Assembly: GCA_903837555.1 (NCBI GenBank)
Contig: CAILUV010000016.1
Coordinates: 42,446 to 106,445 of the forward strand
Direction: 5' to 3'
DNA: 64,000 nt
Source of the DNA: an uncultured Alphaproteobacteria bacterium
GTDB lineage: Bacteria; Pseudomonadota; Alphaproteobacteria; Micropepsales; Micropepsaceae
Shown here: piece after piece, positions 9,089-18,045 of the stretch
How the letters are laid out: every line of letters starts with the position of its first letter
Position numbering within the stretch: position 1 is the first letter of the stretch
Program-made: the position numbers and the translations under genes
The notes under the pieces: generated by a model
What the model was told of the DNA's origin: nothing
Databases searched by the model: none
What the model saw: the letters and a program-made list of their open reading frames with translations, nothing else

Positions 9089-10588
9089 CTAGATTTTCTG
9101 ATCGTATTCGCCAACCTCGGGATGCTTGCCAAGCCGCGTGTCGACGTCCTTGAACATCGCCCGCATATTGGCTTGCGAGGCCGGGCTTTCCACCACCACC
9201 ACCAGCGAAGGCTTGTTCGACGAGGCGCGCACCAGGCCCCAGGTGCCGTCTTCCAGCGTGACGCGCACGCCGTTCACGGTCACCACCGACATGATCTTCT
9301 GGCCCAGCAGCTTTTCGCCCTTTTCGGCCAGGGCCGAATATTCCTTCACCATCGCATCGACCACGGCATACTTCTTCTCGTCGGGGCAGAAGGGCGCCAT
9401 GGTAGGCGAACCCCAGCTTTGCGGCAGGGCATCGTACAGCGACGACAGCTTTGCCCCCGCGCCTGCCTTGTCCAGCATCTCCAGCACCTGGATGCCGGCA
9501 ACGATGCCATCGTCATAGCCAAAGCCGATCGGCGGATTGAAGAAGAAGTGGCCGGACTTTTCGAAACCCGCCAGCGCCTTCAGTTCGGAGGTGCGGCGCT
9601 TGATATAGGAGTGGCCGGTCTTCCAGTAATCGGTCTTCACGCCATTGGCCTTCAGCACCGGATCGGTCAGGTAAAGCCCGGTCGATTTCACATCGACCAC
9701 GAACTGCGCGTTCTTGTGCTGGGCCGAAAGACCGCGCGCCAGCATCACCCCGATCTTGTCGGCGAAAATCTCGCGGCCCTGATCGTCGACCACGCCGCAG
9801 CGGTCGCCGTCGCCGTCAAAGCCCAGGCAGACGTCAGCGCCCTGTTCCTTCACCGCATGGCCCATGGCATGCAGCATTTCCATGTCTTCGGGATTGGGAT
9901 TGTATTTGGGGAAATTGTAATCCAGCTCGGTGTCCATGCCGATCACCTCGGCGCCGATGCGGCGCAGCGCTTCGGGCGCAAACGCGCCCGCCGTGCCGTT
10001 GCCGCAGGCCGCAATCACCTTGATGGGACGCGACAGCTTGTGGCCCTTGGTCACGGCCTGCAGGTAGGTTTCGCGCATGTCGGCCACGGCGATGTACTTG
10101 CCGCCGTCGCGTTCCTTGCCCTTGCCGTTCAGCACAATGTCTTTGATTGCGTTGATTTCGTCGGGACCAAAAGTCAGCGGCCTTGCGGCGCCCATCTTCA
10201 CCCCGGTCCAGCCATTTTCGTTGTGGCTGGCGGTGACCATGGCGACGGCCGGGCAATCCAGGTGAAACTGCGCGAAATAGGCAACCGGCGACAGCGCCAG
10301 GCCGATGTCATGCACTTCGCAGCCCGCCTGCAACAGGCCCAGGATCAGCGACTGCTTGATCGACTGCGAATAGGATCGGTAATCGTGCCCGGTGACGACC
10401 TTGGGCTGTACCCCGATATCGTGCAGATAGGTGCCCAGCCCCAGGCCCAACGCCTGAATGCCCAGCAGGTTGATCTCCTTGCCGAACAGCCAACGCGCGT
10501 CATATTCGCGAAAGCCGTTGGCGGTCACCAGCGGCAGGTTTTCGTAATCGGCTGTGTTGGCAACGAGGTCGGCGCGGGGCTTGATCAT
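9089..10588 (-). CDS. Phosphomannomutase/phosphoglucomutase
   Basis: This 499-residue alpha-D-phosphohexomutase interconverts hexose 6- and 1-phosphates, feeding nucleotide-sugar, LPS and exopolysaccharide synthesis in the cytoplasm. The four-domain order is complete: the active-site phosphoserine loop VTASHNENGWTGVKMG, the magnesium loop LGFDGDGDRCGVVDD, the sugar-specificity loop GFEKSGHFFF and the C-terminal phosphate-binding VRASSNKPSLVVVVES. The family is usually annotated ManB/AlgC/Pgm, and substrate preference cannot be read from sequence. The zinc ribbon gene lies 63 bases upstream in the same orientation. Confidence 0.93.
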   Translation of the reverse strand: MIKPRADLVANTADYENLPLVTANGFREYDARWLFGKEINLLGIQALGLGLGTYLHDIGVQPKVVTGHDYRSYSQSIKQSLILGLLQAGCEVHDIGLALSPVAYFAQFHLDCPAVAMVTASHNENGWTGVKMGAARPLTFGPDEINAIKDIVLNGKGKERDGGKYIAVADMRETYLQAVTKGHKLSRPIKVIAACGNGTAGAFAPEALRRIGAEVIGMDTELDYNFPKYNPNPEDMEMLHAMGHAVKEQGADVCLGFDGDGDRCGVVDDQGREIFADKIGVMLARGLSAQHKNAQFVVDVKSTGLYLTDPVLKANGVKTDYWKTGHSYIKRRTSELKALAGFEKSGHFFFNPPIGFGYDDGIVAGIQVLEMLDKAGAGAKLSSLYDALPQSWGSPTMAPFCPDEKKYAVVDAMVKEYSALAEKGEKLLGQKIMSVVTVNGVRVTLEDGTWGLVRASSNKPSLVVVVESPASQANMRAMFKDVDTRLGKHPEVGEYDQKI

Positions 10589-10651
10589 AAGGTCCGTGAG
10601 CTGAAACGCGGGAGGGTTTTAGCCCCCCACCCTCGCGACCTCAACCCGGCC

Positions 10652-10843
10652 TCAACTGGGCTCGTGCGGACCCAGCGTGCCGTCCTTGCGCTCGAAACGC
10701 GGGTTGGAAATATCGTAGGTCCCGAAGCCGCAATGAGGACAGGCGGGGATCAGATCGCCCTGGGAAAAGCGCGTCAGCTTGTGGCATTGCTCGCAGCGGT
10801 AATCAGACGATTCGCGTGCGATTTCACCGACTTTTTCGCTCAT
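10652..10843 (-). CDS. Small zinc-ribbon protein
   Basis: A 63-residue protein with paired CxxC motifs, YRCEQCHKLTRF and PACPHCGFGTYD, that should bind one zinc ion in a rubredoxin-like knuckle. The ATG at 10843 has TGGAGG seven bases upstream and is preferred over the ATG at 10870. Short zinc-ribbon proteins of this type are widespread in alphaproteobacteria with no assigned role. It is likely co-transcribed with the phosphohexomutase downstream and diverges from cobA. Confidence 0.75.
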   Translation of the reverse strand: MSEKVGEIARESSDYRCEQCHKLTRFSQGDLIPACPHCGFGTYDISNPRFERKDGTLGPHEPS

Positions 10844-10941
10844 CTCAGGCCTCCATTTGCCCTGAGCCAACGCCGCGATGCATGGCTGCGTTCCCTTGCC
10901 ATCCTGTTTTTCGCGCAGTTCAGCATGATAGGATGTTCGGC

Positions 10942-11724
10942 ATGCAGAATGATCTCATTGTGGCGCTGGGTTTGGCGTCCCTGGAAAAAGGCTGGGTCTG
11001 GCTGGTGGGCGCAGGCCCCGGCGATCCCGGCCTGATCACCGCATTGGGTCTGCAAGCGCTCAACCAGGCCGATGTAATCCTCTATGACGCGCTGGTCGAC
11101 GAGCGTCTGCTGACGCTGTCCACAGCCGAAAAGATCTATGCCGGCAAACGCGCGGGCGTGCGCTCCTGCAAGCAGGACGAGATTTCGCAGACGCTGGTGG
11201 CGCTGGCCAAGGACGGCAGGCGCGTGCTGCGCCTCAAGGGCGGCGATCCCTTCGTGTTCGGCCGCGGCGGCGAGGAAGCCCAGGCGCTGGCGCGCGCCGG
11301 CGTGCCATTCCGCATCGTGCCGGGCGTGACGGCAGGCATCGGCGGGCTGGCCTATGCCGGCATTCCGGTCACCCACCGCGACACCAACCATGCGGTTACC
11401 TTCATCACCGGCCATGGCGCGGACGGCAAGCTAACCCAGATGGACTGGGCGGCAGTGTCGCGCGGCGCCCCCACACTGGTGCTGTACATGGCGCGCAAGT
11501 TCGCCGGCGAGATTGCGCAGGCCTTGCTAGCGGCAGGCCGCAGCCCCGATCAACCCGCGGCGATCGTCGCCAATGCGGCGCGCGCCGATCAGCAGGTGAT
11601 CGTCACCACGCTGGGCGGCCTAGAAGGCGCGGCGCAAAATGCGCCATCGCTGGCCATCATCGTAATCGGCGAGAATGTGAAGCTGGCCGAAGAACTCAAC
11701 TGGCTGGCGAAGACGGCGCCTTGA
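10942..11724 (+). CDS. cobA: Uroporphyrinogen-III C-methyltransferase
   Basis: The enzyme transfers two methyl groups from SAM to uroporphyrinogen III, giving precorrin-2 for siroheme or cobalamin. About 260 residues. The signature blocks VWLVGAGPGDPGLITALG, VLRLKGGDPFVFGRGGEEA, VPGVTAGIGGLAYAGIPVTHR and MARKFAGEI are all present. It lacks the CysG dehydrogenase/chelatase domain, so those steps must be encoded elsewhere. The ATG at 10942 has AGGA eight bases upstream; 10933 is a possible alternative. The last 29 bases overlap the convergent DUF1289 gene. No sulfite reductase or cobalamin gene is adjacent. Confidence 0.9.
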   Translation: MQNDLIVALGLASLEKGWVWLVGAGPGDPGLITALGLQALNQADVILYDALVDERLLTLSTAEKIYAGKRAGVRSCKQDEISQTLVALAKDGRRVLRLKGGDPFVFGRGGEEAQALARAGVPFRIVPGVTAGIGGLAYAGIPVTHRDTNHAVTFITGHGADGKLTQMDWAAVSRGAPTLVLYMARKFAGEIAQALLAAGRSPDQPAAIVANAARADQQVIVTTLGGLEGAAQNAPSLAIIVIGENVKLAEELNWLAKTAP

Positions 11725-11872
11725 GCCGCTGGGGCAATTGTTCCATCACCGCGCGGCGCTGATCGTCGGTCATCGAGAACCAGTTCCCGATTTCCGCCAG
11801 CGTGCGGCCACAGCCGGAACAAAGCCCGCTTTGCGCGTCATAGGTGCAGATTTTCACGCAGGGGCTTTCCAT
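11696..11872 (-). CDS. DUF1289 domain protein
   Basis: A 58-residue protein starting MESPCVKICTYDAQSGLC followed by SGCGRTLAEIGNWFSM. The four-cysteine pattern (CVKIC...GLCSGCGRT.EI..W) is the DUF1289 signature, a probable metal-binding knuckle of unknown function common in proteobacteria. Its 3' end overlaps the 3' end of cobA by 29 bases on the opposite strand, so the two transcripts are complementary at their ends. Confidence 0.85.
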   Translation of the reverse strand: MESPCVKICTYDAQSGLCSGCGRTLAEIGNWFSMTDDQRRAVMEQLPQRLKAPSSPAS

Positions 11873-11977
11873 AACCTGCGGAAACTAGCCCTTTTGATCG
11901 AAACGGAACAATGACCTTAACCGGGGTTTAACAGCGCTTTCCCTAGTCTGAGGGCGCAGTTTTGGAAAACCTCGTCC

Positions 11978-12508
11978 ATGGCGAAAGCGCAGTTCCACAA
12001 GAACCAGCGGGTGTATGTGAAGCCGGTCGGCACCTGGGCGCTGATCGAGCATGTCGTGCCGCACTGGGCCAAGGGCATCGATGAGCCGATCCGCATTCAT
12101 TACGATGTCGGCCTGGGCCGCGAATTCGCCGCCGAGGAATTGCTGAGCGAAGAACCGCTGGGCGACAAGACGCCCGCCACCGCGCAAAGCTGGCGCGTGG
12201 TGCGTGCCCGCAATAAGTGGCAACCGGCCGAAGATTGCGCCCGCCATCCCGTGCCGGGCACCTATCCCGTTGTCGTCACCGGCGAGGCGGAATGGGGCGG
12301 CTGGCGCGTGCCGGGCGCCGAATACGACCTGGACCCGGCCAAGACCGAGGAACAGGCGCGGCTGATCGCCAGCGCCCCCAAGCTGGCCGCCTTTGCGACA
12401 TCGCTGGTCGACTGGGCCCGCAAGTCGGGCGAGGACATGCCCAACGCACTGGCGGAACTGGCGCATGAAGCGCAGGACCTGCTGACCGAGGTCAAGCGGC
12501 AGGCTTAA
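11978..12508 (+). CDS. Conserved hypothetical protein
   Basis: A soluble 176-residue protein without signal peptide or membrane segment. It starts MAKAQFHKNQRVYVKPVGTW, which reads like a small beta-rich domain, followed by a proline- and tryptophan-rich middle (VVTGEAEWGGWRVPGAEYDLDP) and a charged helical tail (LAELAHEAQDLLTEVKRQ). I do not recognise a named family; alphaproteobacteria carry similar unnamed proteins. It stands alone between DUF1289 and pepN, on the same strand as pepN. Confidence 0.75.
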   Translation: MAKAQFHKNQRVYVKPVGTWALIEHVVPHWAKGIDEPIRIHYDVGLGREFAAEELLSEEPLGDKTPATAQSWRVVRARNKWQPAEDCARHPVPGTYPVVVTGEAEWGGWRVPGAEYDLDPAKTEEQARLIASAPKLAAFATSLVDWARKSGEDMPNALAELAHEAQDLLTEVKRQA

Positions 12509-12576
12509 TTGCCCGATTCGGGGTGTTACGGCAGAAGGGGCGGGCTATAAATCCCGGCCCCTTGCCCGAGTCCGTC

Positions 12577-15198
12577 ATGCGTACCGAAGACCATCGCGCC
12601 ATTCACCTTTCGGACTATCGCGCCCCCGAATTTCGCATTTCCACCGTGCATCTGGATTTTGCGCTGGAGCCGGAAGCAACCCGCGTCACCGCAAAACTGA
12701 CGATTGCGCGCCAGAGCGGCAACGGCCCGCTGGTGCTGAATGGCGAAAACCAGAAGCTGATTGCGGTGACGCTAGACGGGCGCGCGCTGGCGGCGGGCGA
12801 TTACCTGCTGGACGACAAGAGCCTGACGCTGCCAAAACCGCCCGACAGCTTCACGCTGGAAATTGTCTCGGAGATCGATCCGTCCGCCAACACCGCGCTG
12901 GAAGGACTGTTCCTGTCCAGCGGCATATTCTGCACCCAGTGCGAGCCGGAAGGCTTTCGCCGCATCACCTACTTCCTAGACCGGCCCGACAATCTGTCGG
13001 TGTTCACGGTGCGCATCGAGGCGGCCAAGGAGCAGTATCCGGTGCTGCTGTCGAACGGCAACCGCATGGACAGCGGCGACCTGCCCGGTGGCCGTCACTT
13101 CGCCCTGTGGCACGACCCCTTCCCCAAGCCGTCTTATCTGTTCGCGCTGGTGGCGGGCGACCTGGGCAGCATCCATGACAGCTTTACCACCATGACCGGG
13201 CGGCGCATCGAACTGGCGTTGTATGTCGAGCATGGCAACGAGCTGCGCGCCACCTATGCGATGGGCGCGCTAAAACGGTCGATGACGTGGGACGAAGAGG
13301 CCTACGGCCGGGAATACGATCTGGACATCTTCATGATCGTGGCGGTCAGCGCCTTCAACATGGGGGCGATGGAAAACAAGGGCCTCAACATCTTCAACGA
13401 CAAGGTGCTGCTGGCTTCGCCGGAAACCGCAACCGATGACGATTACGCCCGCATCGAAAGCGTGGTGGCGCACGAGTATTTCCACAACTGGACCGGCAAC
13501 CGCATCACCTGCCGCGACTGGTTCCAACTGTCGCTGAAGGAGGGCCTCACCGTCTTCCGCGACCAGAAATTTTCCGGCGATGTGCGCAGCCATGGCGTGC
13601 AGCGCATCCAGGATGTGCGCGCGTTGCGCGCGCGCCAGTTTCCCGAAGATGCCGGACCGCTGGCCCATCCGGTGCAGCCGCAAAGCTATATCGAGATCAA
13701 CAACTTCTACACGTCGACCATCTATGAAAAGGGCTCCGAAGTGATCGGCATGCTCCAGACGCTGGTGGGCGATGCGGGCTATCGCGCCGCCACCGATCTG
13801 TATTTCGAGCGCCATGACGGCCAGGCCGCGACGGTGGAAGACTGGGTCAAGTGTTTCGAAGACACGTCGGGCCGCGACCTGTCGCAGTTCCGCCTATGGT
13901 ACCGCCAGGCGGGCACGCCGGTGATCGAAGCGCGCACCGCTTATGATGCCGACGCGCGCACCTTCACGCTCGACCTGACGCAAAGCCTGGCGCCCACGCC
14001 GGGCCAGCCGGAAAAACTGCCGATGCACATTCCGGTGCGTATCGGCCTGATGAGCCGCAAGGGCGATGGACTGCCCACGACACTGGAAGGCGAGAACCGC
14101 GCCGGGCCGGATAGCCGTGTGCTGGAACTGACGGAAAATTTCCACCGCTTCGTCTTTGTCGATGTCGCCGAAGAACCGCTGTTGTCGCTGGGCCGTGGCT
14201 TTTCCGCCCCCGCCGTCTTCCGCACGCCCTATGGCCGCGAGGAGCGTGCTGTGCTGATGGGCTGCGACCACGACGATTTCAACCGCTGGGAAGCGGGTCA
14301 AATTCTGGCCGCCGAGATCATGCTGGAAGTGGCGGGCAAGGCGCGGCCCGATGCCGACCGCGACTATATCGCCGCCATCGGCCATGTGTTGTCGCGGGCC
14401 GAAGACGATCCGGCCTTCGCCGCCCAGATGCTGATGCCGCCGACCGAGAATGAACTGGCGGCCAAGAAGACGCCGGCGGATCCGGACGGCATCCACACCG
14501 CGCGGGTGACGCTGGTCAAAGCCATCGCTTTGGCCCATCGGGACCGCCTGGCGCAGCTTTACGAGCATATGCGCGACGAGGATGATTTCAGCCCCGACGC
14601 CAAGTCGGCTGGCCGCCGCGCCCTGCGCAACGCCTGCCTGCGCTACCTGACGGCGGAAGACGATGAAGCCGCAGCAGGATTGGCCGAAGCGCACTACCGC
14701 AGCGCCACCAACATGACCGATATGATCGCCGGGCTGGCGGCGCTGACCCGCATGGAAAGCCCCTTGCGCGACAATGCCTTCACCGATTTCCACGACCGCT
14801 TCAAATCGGACCCACTGGTGCTGGACAAGTGGATGGGCCTGCAGGCGGGCTCGCCCCTGCCCGAGACCGTGCCCAGCGTGCGGGCGCTGATGCGGCACCC
14901 GGCCTTCGACATCAAGAATCCCAACCGGGTGCGCGCGCTGATCGGCGCCTTTGGCGGCAACCATCTGCGCTTTCATTCCGCCAGCGGCGACGGCTACCGG
15001 CTGGTGGGCGACGTGATCCGCACGCTGGACCCGATCAACCCGCAGGTAGCCGCAAGGCTGACCGGCGCGTTCGAAAGCTGGCGGCGCTACGATCCCGCGC
15101 GCCAGGCGCTGATGAAGGCCGAGCTGGAAAAGATCCATGCCATGCCCGGCATCTCGCCCAACCTGTTCGAGATTGCCGGAAAAATGCTCGGCGGCTGA
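12577..15198 (+). CDS. pepN: Aminopeptidase N (M1 family)
   Basis: A cytoplasmic zinc metallopeptidase of 873 residues that removes N-terminal amino acids from peptides. The exopeptidase motif is VSAFNMGAMENKGLNIFN, and the zinc site is VVAHEYFHNWTGNRI with the third ligand in LKEGLTVFRDQKFS. The catalytic tyrosine is likely in the INNFYTSTIYEKG segment. The bacterial PepN C-terminal helical domain is complete. The ATG at 12577 (MRTEDHRAIHLSDYRAP) matches the family N-terminus better than the open frame from 12523. A short gene remnant follows immediately. Confidence 0.95.
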   Translation: MRTEDHRAIHLSDYRAPEFRISTVHLDFALEPEATRVTAKLTIARQSGNGPLVLNGENQKLIAVTLDGRALAAGDYLLDDKSLTLPKPPDSFTLEIVSEIDPSANTALEGLFLSSGIFCTQCEPEGFRRITYFLDRPDNLSVFTVRIEAAKEQYPVLLSNGNRMDSGDLPGGRHFALWHDPFPKPSYLFALVAGDLGSIHDSFTTMTGRRIELALYVEHGNELRATYAMGALKRSMTWDEEAYGREYDLDIFMIVAVSAFNMGAMENKGLNIFNDKVLLASPETATDDDYARIESVVAHEYFHNWTGNRITCRDWFQLSLKEGLTVFRDQKFSGDVRSHGVQRIQDVRALRARQFPEDAGPLAHPVQPQSYIEINNFYTSTIYEKGSEVIGMLQTLVGDAGYRAATDLYFERHDGQAATVEDWVKCFEDTSGRDLSQFRLWYRQAGTPVIEARTAYDADARTFTLDLTQSLAPTPGQPEKLPMHIPVRIGLMSRKGDGLPTTLEGENRAGPDSRVLELTENFHRFVFVDVAEEPLLSLGRGFSAPAVFRTPYGREERAVLMGCDHDDFNRWEAGQILAAEIMLEVAGKARPDADRDYIAAIGHVLSRAEDDPAFAAQMLMPPTENELAAKKTPADPDGIHTARVTLVKAIALAHRDRLAQLYEHMRDEDDFSPDAKSAGRRALRNACLRYLTAEDDEAAAGLAEAHYRSATNMTDMIAGLAALTRMESPLRDNAFTDFHDRFKSDPLVLDKWMGLQAGSPLPETVPSVRALMRHPAFDIKNPNRVRALIGAFGGNHLRFHSASGDGYRLVGDVIRTLDPINPQVAARLTGAFESWRRYDPARQALMKAELEKIHAMPGISPNLFEIAGKMLGG

Positions 15199-15377
15199 TT
15201 CCTTTCGCGGAGCTGCATTACATGCCAGCGCCGGGCGTCGATCTGGCGCTAGGCGTGCGGCACTCCAACGTCTCCTGGGTGCAGGGCCAGACCGGCAAGC
15301 AGACCACCGCCGGCCTCAACCTGACCCTGGGCATGGGCGCTCCGCCGCAGCCGAGCTGGCTGTCCAACCAATTGTAA
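15199..15377 (+). pseudogene. Remnant: C-terminal part of a probable outer-membrane beta-barrel protein
   Basis: After the pepN stop, another frame encodes PFAELHYMPAPGVDLALGVR followed by NVSWVQGQTGKQTTAGLNLT and ends SWLSNQL. The alternating hydrophobic/polar pattern with Gly and aromatic residues looks like the last strands of a beta-barrel. No signal peptide or plausible ribosome site is present. The in-frame ATG at 15222 would give only 51 residues. I read it as the 3' end of a deleted gene; a genuine tiny protein is less likely. Confidence 0.4.
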
Positions 15378-15430
15378 GTCGCGCCGCTCTGCGTCTAACC
15401 TGACTTCGCGGTTGCGAAGACGGGGTCGTG

Positions 15431-16513
15431 ATGAAAACGGGCTGGACATCTTTCCTGAAGATGGGTGGCGGCATCCTTGCCGCGCTGGTGATCGCGGGCG
15501 GCGGTTTGACAAGCTGCTCGCCATCCGAAACCCAGGTCACGCTGTTCCAGTGGGAAGACTATGTCTCTCAGCCGTTCCTGGCCGGCTATGAAGCGCGCTA
15601 CGGCCAAAAGCCCGCCACCATGATCTTCGCCGATGAGGACGAGGCCTTTGCCAAGATGCGCGCCGGCTTCAAGCCCGACGTGATGGGGCCCTGTTACTAC
15701 GAATTCCCGCGCTGGCAGGAAGCCGGACTGCTGAAACCGATCGAAACCGCCAAGCTGAAAAACTGGAGCAAGCTGTCGCCCACCTTGCGCGAGCTGCCGG
15801 GCATTTCGGCGGGACCGGGCAAGGTGTGGTTCGTGCCGCATTACTGGGGCAACACCTCGCTGACCATCCGCACCGACCTGGCGCCCGAATACGCCAAGTC
15901 GCAAAGCTGGGACATCCTGTTCGATCCCAAATACAAGGGCCGGGTGTCGGTGATGGACGGGGTGGACGACACCGTGCCGTTCATTGCCCGGATGATCGGC
16001 GTCGACGCCTATACGATGAACGAGGCGGACTGGACGCGCGTGCAGGCCAAGCTGCGCGAACTGGCGGGCCAGTTGCGTTTCGTTTCGTCCGACGCCACGG
16101 CACTGGCCCAGGGGCTGGCCTCGGGCGAACTGGTGGCCGCCATGAGCTGGCGCAATACTTTTGCCGCATTGAACCGCGAAAAGAAGCCGGTGGCGTATCT
16201 GAACGCGCCGGGCGGCATTTTCACCTATGTCTGCGGACTGGTCATGCACAAGGATACCAAGGACGAGGAAAAGGCGCTGGCGCTGATCGATTCCGGGATT
16301 GATGACACCGCCGCCGTCTACACCATCACCCAGATCGGCGACGGCCCGGCCAATGTCGACGCCACCGCCAAGGTGCCCGAGTCGGTGTTCACGGAGCTCG
16401 GCGTCCAGCGCGACCTGGAAGGCTTCCTCAAGGGCGGCATCTTCCAGCAGCGCTTGAAGAACAAGGACAAGATCATCAGCGCCTGGACGGACATCAAGAG
16501 CGGGGTGCAGTGA
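15431..16513 (+). CDS. PotD-like polyamine-binding lipoprotein (extracellular solute-binding protein)
   Basis: A 360-residue periplasmic binding protein of the spermidine/putrescine class. The lipobox is LTSC near residue 28, so it is membrane-anchored. Features of the PotD/PotF fold are TLFQWEDYVSQPFLAGYEARYG at the N-terminus, VPHYWGNTSLTIRTD and WDILFDPKYKGRVSVMDG in the hinge region, and VAAMSWRNTFAAL. ATG 15431 is chosen over the adjacent GTG at 15428. No permease or ATPase gene is next to it, but speD and speE lie 1-3 kb downstream. It overlaps the next gene by TGATG and probably heads a three-gene operon. Confidence 0.85.
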   Translation: MKTGWTSFLKMGGGILAALVIAGGGLTSCSPSETQVTLFQWEDYVSQPFLAGYEARYGQKPATMIFADEDEAFAKMRAGFKPDVMGPCYYEFPRWQEAGLLKPIETAKLKNWSKLSPTLRELPGISAGPGKVWFVPHYWGNTSLTIRTDLAPEYAKSQSWDILFDPKYKGRVSVMDGVDDTVPFIARMIGVDAYTMNEADWTRVQAKLRELAGQLRFVSSDATALAQGLASGELVAAMSWRNTFAALNREKKPVAYLNAPGGIFTYVCGLVMHKDTKDEEKALALIDSGIDDTAAVYTITQIGDGPANVDATAKVPESVFTELGVQRDLEGFLKGGIFQQRLKNKDKIISAWTDIKSGVQ

Positions 16514-16932
16514 TGCGAATGGGCGTCCTGCTGTGCGCGGCTTTTTTCGTTTCACCCGCCGTTGCGCAGCCGTCCGCAGGGTCCGCGCCGTTCGACAATT
16601 GCGGCTGGCTGGTACTGCGCGGAGATACGCTGGTGGATTTGCCTGACGCAAAGCTGAAGCCGCGCAATCCCGAGCCGCTGGCGACACCGCCTGCGGACGC
16701 CAAAGCCGCCTATTGCGCGCGCGAAAAATTCACAATGGAAGAGGGCGATACCCGGTTGATTCAGATGCGGTTGCCACTGGTCGTCCGCGCCCGCGGCACG
16801 GAAGGCATTCTGGAACTGATGCCGGAAGTGCCATTCAACTATCATAAGGTCGGCGACCGCTACCTGCCTGGACGCGACACCAGCAACCAAGAGACAATCA
16901 CGGTGGGCGAACCAAAAGCAGGAAGCAAATGA
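16513..16932 (+). CDS. Secreted hypothetical protein
   Basis: A 139-residue protein with signal peptide MRMGVLLCAAFFVSPAVAQ. The mature part contains two cysteines (FDNCGWLVL and AAYCAREKF) that could form a disulfide, and a beta-rich centre (DTRLIQMRLPLVVRARG). No family recognised. Its ATG overlaps the stop of the PotD-like gene, and its stop overlaps the start of the following gene, showing tight translational coupling in a three-gene unit. Confidence 0.75.
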   Translation: MRMGVLLCAAFFVSPAVAQPSAGSAPFDNCGWLVLRGDTLVDLPDAKLKPRNPEPLATPPADAKAAYCAREKFTMEEGDTRLIQMRLPLVVRARGTEGILELMPEVPFNYHKVGDRYLPGRDTSNQETITVGEPKAGSK

Positions 16933-17429
16933 TGAAGACTGCTCTCGGAATTTGCGCGCTGCTTGTGGCGCTGACGCCCCCCGCCATGGCGCAGCAGCAG
17001 AGCGCGCTGGATAGTCCCGGCGCCTTCGTGCAGCGCTTCTATAATTCCTATGTGAAGCGCGAAGCGCCCCGCTGGGGCCGCACCGTCCAGATCCGCCGCG
17101 GCCTATTCGAGCCCAGCCTGTCGGCCGCGCTGCAGGCGGAAGCCGCCGCCCAGGCCAAGGCGAAGGGCGAGATTGTCGGGCTGGATTTCGATCCCTTCCT
17201 GGGCAGCCAGGACCCGGGCGAGGCGTTCACCGTGCGCCGCGTCACCGACCTTGCGGACGGCGCGCGCGTGGAAGTCCATGACCAGGCGTTTCCCGGGAAG
17301 CCGATGGTGCTGGTGGATGTCGTGCCGCGCGGCGGAAGCTGGGTGATCAACAACATCCGCTATCCGCGCACCTCCAGCGACCTGCGGGCGCTGCTCAACA
17401 CCGCCAAACAGAATCGCCAGCGCCGCTAG
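16929..17429 (+). CDS. Secreted hypothetical protein (DUF3828-like)
   Basis: A 166-residue protein with signal peptide MMKTALGICALLVALTPPAMA. The body has the pattern FVQRFYNSYVKR ... LFEPSLSAALQAEA ... LDFDPFLGSQD ... PRGGSWVINNIRYP, typical of DUF3828-type periplasmic proteins with an NTF2-like fold. Function unknown. The start overlaps the previous stop as ATGA and has AGGAAG upstream. It ends 24 bases before a strong bidirectional terminator. Confidence 0.75.
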   Translation: MMKTALGICALLVALTPPAMAQQQSALDSPGAFVQRFYNSYVKREAPRWGRTVQIRRGLFEPSLSAALQAEAAAQAKAKGEIVGLDFDPFLGSQDPGEAFTVRRVTDLADGARVEVHDQAFPGKPMVLVDVVPRGGSWVINNIRYPRTSSDLRALLNTAKQNRQRR

Positions 17430-17444
17430 GCGTCATAACGCGCA

Positions 17445-17480
17445 AAGAAAAAAGGCCGGAACTTGCGTTCCGGCCTTTTA
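17445..17480. terminator. Bidirectional rho-independent terminator
   Basis: GGCCGGAAC (17454-17462) and GTTCCGGCC (17467-17475) form a nine-pair stem with loop TTGC. It is preceded by an A-rich run and followed by TTTTA, so it works for the PotD-like operon on plus and for speD on minus. Confidence 0.88.
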
Positions 17481-17562
17481 GTTCTTTTGCGTTTCCGTCG
17501 CGTGGGTTCGCGCGTGACCCGCACCGCTTAGGGGTGCGTTCCGCGGGCAAACAACAAGGGCG

Positions 17563-18045
17563 TCAGATAACGCCGCGCTTGTGTTCGCCGACCACGACGC
17601 GGCCAGGCTGGAAGGCGCGCTTGAAGACGTCCAGCGCCTTGCGGGGCTCGGCATCGCCGCACATGAACACGTCGAAGGCCGCAAAGCCCTTTTCCGGCCA
17701 GGTGTGGACGGAGATGTGGCTTTCGGCCAGCACGGCCACGCCCGAAATGCCGCCGCCATCTTCGAACTTGTGAAGATGGATGTGCAGCAGGGTCGCACCG
17801 GCTTCCTGCACGGCGTCGATCAGCGCGTTTTCGATGCGCTCGCGGTCATCCAGGCCCTTGGCATCCCAAAGGTCGATGATCACATGGCTGCCGGCATAGA
17901 CGACGCCATTGCGATTGATGAAATGGTCCTTGTAGTCGTCATTCGACGGAGCGACGACAACGGGGCGCGGCGCTTTGGGCGCACGGACCTTGGTTTCTTT
18001 TTGCTGCGGGATTTTATTCGCCGCCACCAGATTCAGTCGAGCCAT
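17563..18045 (-). CDS. speD: S-adenosylmethionine decarboxylase proenzyme
   Basis: This enzyme makes decarboxylated SAM, the aminopropyl donor for spermidine synthesis. The 160-residue prokaryotic (SpeH-type) form self-cleaves at the serine of AESHISVHTWPEKG to generate the pyruvoyl cofactor. HIHLHKFEDGGGISGVAVL and AAFDVFMCGD are the other conserved blocks. An N-terminal extension of about 45 residues (rich in Lys, Pro and Val) precedes the domain and is longer than in many homologues. It is transcribed divergently from speE, with a 386-base gap that must hold both promoters. Confidence 0.95.
   Translation of the reverse strand: MARLNLVAANKIPQQKETKVRAPKAPRPVVVAPSNDDYKDHFINRNGVVYAGSHVIIDLWDAKGLDDRERIENALIDAVQEAGATLLHIHLHKFEDGGGISGVAVLAESHISVHTWPEKGFAAFDVFMCGDAEPRKALDVFKRAFQPGRVVVGEHKRGVI

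Noticed and set aside
10844..10941. Cobalamin riboswitch upstream of cobA
   Set aside because: The gap of under 100 bases is too short for the full element and shows no recognisable B12-box.
8978..11035. A long plus-strand open frame opposite the phosphohexomutase
   Set aside because: Antisense to a gene with every family motif intact; the translation itself has none. Only its last part, in the cobA frame, is real.
11920..11940. TTAACCGGGGTTTAA near-palindrome upstream of the hypothetical gene at 11978, considered as an operator
   Set aside because: Short, imperfect and unique in the window; no regulator is adjacent to support it.
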